NCBI RefSeq assembly: GCF_030651615.1
Contig: NZ_JAUSCG010000030.1
Coordinates: forward strand, 1-6,145
From: Methanocalculus sp.
GTDB lineage: Archaea; Halobacteriota; Methanomicrobia; Methanomicrobiales; Methanocorpusculaceae
DNA length: 6,145 nt
Direction: 5' to 3'
Positions 5,419-6,145 of this stretch are shown in pieces (position 1 is the stretch's first letter; each line of letters begins with the position of its first letter). Below the pieces are notes generated by a model. That model searched no databases, had not been told where the DNA came from, and saw nothing but the letters and a program-made list of their open reading frames with translations. Position numbers and translations under genes: made by a program.

Positions 5419-6145
5419 TTATTTCTTCGCCATCTCTTCTTTGAGAAGATCACGCAGCGGAGTATCCCTCTTCCCGGGAATGACACGCCTGAGCATCTCT
5501 TCGATCCTGATACGCTCGGTTATGTCCCGGAATATAAGCACTGCTCCGTTAAGTCTCTCCCGGTCATCGTGAATCGGGGTTGCCACATACTCAATATACC
5601 GTCGTGTTCCATCCTTTGCGATCAGCACAATTCTATCATCATCATCGGATGAGATGATATCCTGGTCGGTAAGCGCCATCTCCACCGGATCAGCCACAGT
5701 CAAAGCGGCTTTTTCAACCTCAATCGGGAAGATCTTAGATGAGGGCTGTAAAACTGCTTTCTCCTCATTCACACCGGTGAGCATCTCAGCAACCGGATTC
5801 ATGAACTTCACCAGTCCATCGGTATCGGTCGCGATAACCCCCTCGCCCATACTCTTGGTCATCGTCCTGATCCACCGCTCACTCTCGCGCAACTTACTCT
5901 CCATCATAGCCTTATAAAGAGCAATCTCTATTGCTGTGACCACATCGGACTCTTCGAAAGGTTTGATGATGTACCCATAGGGTTCGGTTACTTTCGCCCG
6001 GTTGATCGTTTGTGTATCAGCATAAGCTGTCAGATACAGGACAGGTATTCTCAACTCTTCCTTGATGATGCCTGATGCGGTGATGCCATCCATCTCCCCT
6101 TTCAGGACAATATCCATCAGCACGATATCCGGTTGATGCTGGCGA
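5419..6145 (-). CDS. Response regulator receiver-PAS domain protein, N-terminus beyond the right edge
   Basis: Cytoplasmic signalling protein whose last 241 residues are present; the frame stays open to the window edge and reads RQHQPDIVLMDIVLKG there. Fragment residues 1 to about 75 are the second half of a receiver domain: the phospho-acceptor Asp at 11 (in VLMDIV), the conserved Thr at 39 (YLTAYAD), and the conserved Lys at 61 (GYIIKPFEESD). About 40-45 residues with the acidic pocket should lie outside. Residues about 78-92 form a linker helix, and about 91-210 a PAS domain (GEGVIATDTDGLVKFMNP; KDGTRRYIEYVATP; GAVLIFRDITER), which in this family senses a small ligand, redox state or partner. 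A short helical tail ends in MAKK. There is no histidine-kinase domain, no DNA-binding domain and no second-messenger domain, so the output is probably protein-protein interaction, as in many methanogen REC-PAS proteins. No cognate kinase is visible in the window. Confidence 0.93.
   Translation of the reverse strand, partial: RQHQPDIVLMDIVLKGEMDGITASGIIKEELRIPVLYLTAYADTQTINRAKVTEPYGYIIKPFEESDVVTAIEIALYKAMMESKLRESERWIRTMTKSMGEGVIATDTDGLVKFMNPVAEMLTGVNEEKAVLQPSSKIFPIEVEKAALTVADPVEMALTDQDIISSDDDDRIVLIAKDGTRRYIEYVATPIHDDRERLNGAVLIFRDITERIRIEEMLRRVIPGKRDTPLRDLLKEEMAKK

Noticed and set aside
1..6145. CRISPR arrays, insertion sequences, direct repeats and attachment sites
   Set aside because: No spaced direct repeats, transposase-like peptides, terminal inverted repeats or duplicated tRNA 3' end were seen.

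Overview
The window looks like a piece of a mesophilic euryarchaeal chromosome, most likely a methanogen of the order Methanomicrobiales. The reasons are moderate GC content by eye, TATA boxes about 28 bases ahead of several start codons with few Shine-Dalgarno sites, an archaeal-type methionyl-tRNA synthetase with a double zinc knuckle, a DHH phosphoesterase, a tRNA-Phe with no encoded CCA, and a response regulator-PAS protein of a kind common in methanogens. The order-level assignment is inference from recalled protein style, not from a search. No mobile element, CRISPR array or phage gene is visible.

Left part (1-2783): the 3' part of a threonine ammonia-lyase gene (ilvA, plus strand, PLP domain then ACT domain) meets metG (minus strand) tail to tail. 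The two stop codons abut with no intervening base, at the centre of a perfect 14-base palindrome. metG encodes a 666-residue MetRS with a C-terminal EMAPII-like tRNA-binding domain.

Middle (2784-4623): a 43-base divergent spacer with one near-symmetric TATA element separates metG from an unrecognised 239-residue soluble protein on the plus strand. The last 24 bases of that gene overlap the 3' end of a convergent DHH/DHHA1 phosphoesterase gene on the minus strand. The DHH gene appears leaderless, with a TATA box 29 bases ahead of its ATG. It diverges from a tRNA-Phe(GAA) gene, which has its own TATA box and a T-run terminator.

Right part (4698-6145): a 229-base stretch after the tRNA has a modest small-ORF signal on the minus strand. 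It is followed by a carboxymuconolactone decarboxylase-family gene on the plus strand. That gene converges on a response regulator-PAS gene on the minus strand, which runs off the right edge and has an eight-T terminator just past its stop.

The genes are single transcription units in alternating orientation rather than one operon, so they do not obviously form a shared pathway: amino-acid metabolism, translation (MetRS, tRNA-Phe), nucleotide or RNA phosphoester hydrolysis, and signalling. I see no convincing new multi-gene system. The best leads are the unrecognised 239-residue protein, the possible small gene at 4749-4928, the extreme gene packing at the two convergent junctions, and strong GATC enrichment.
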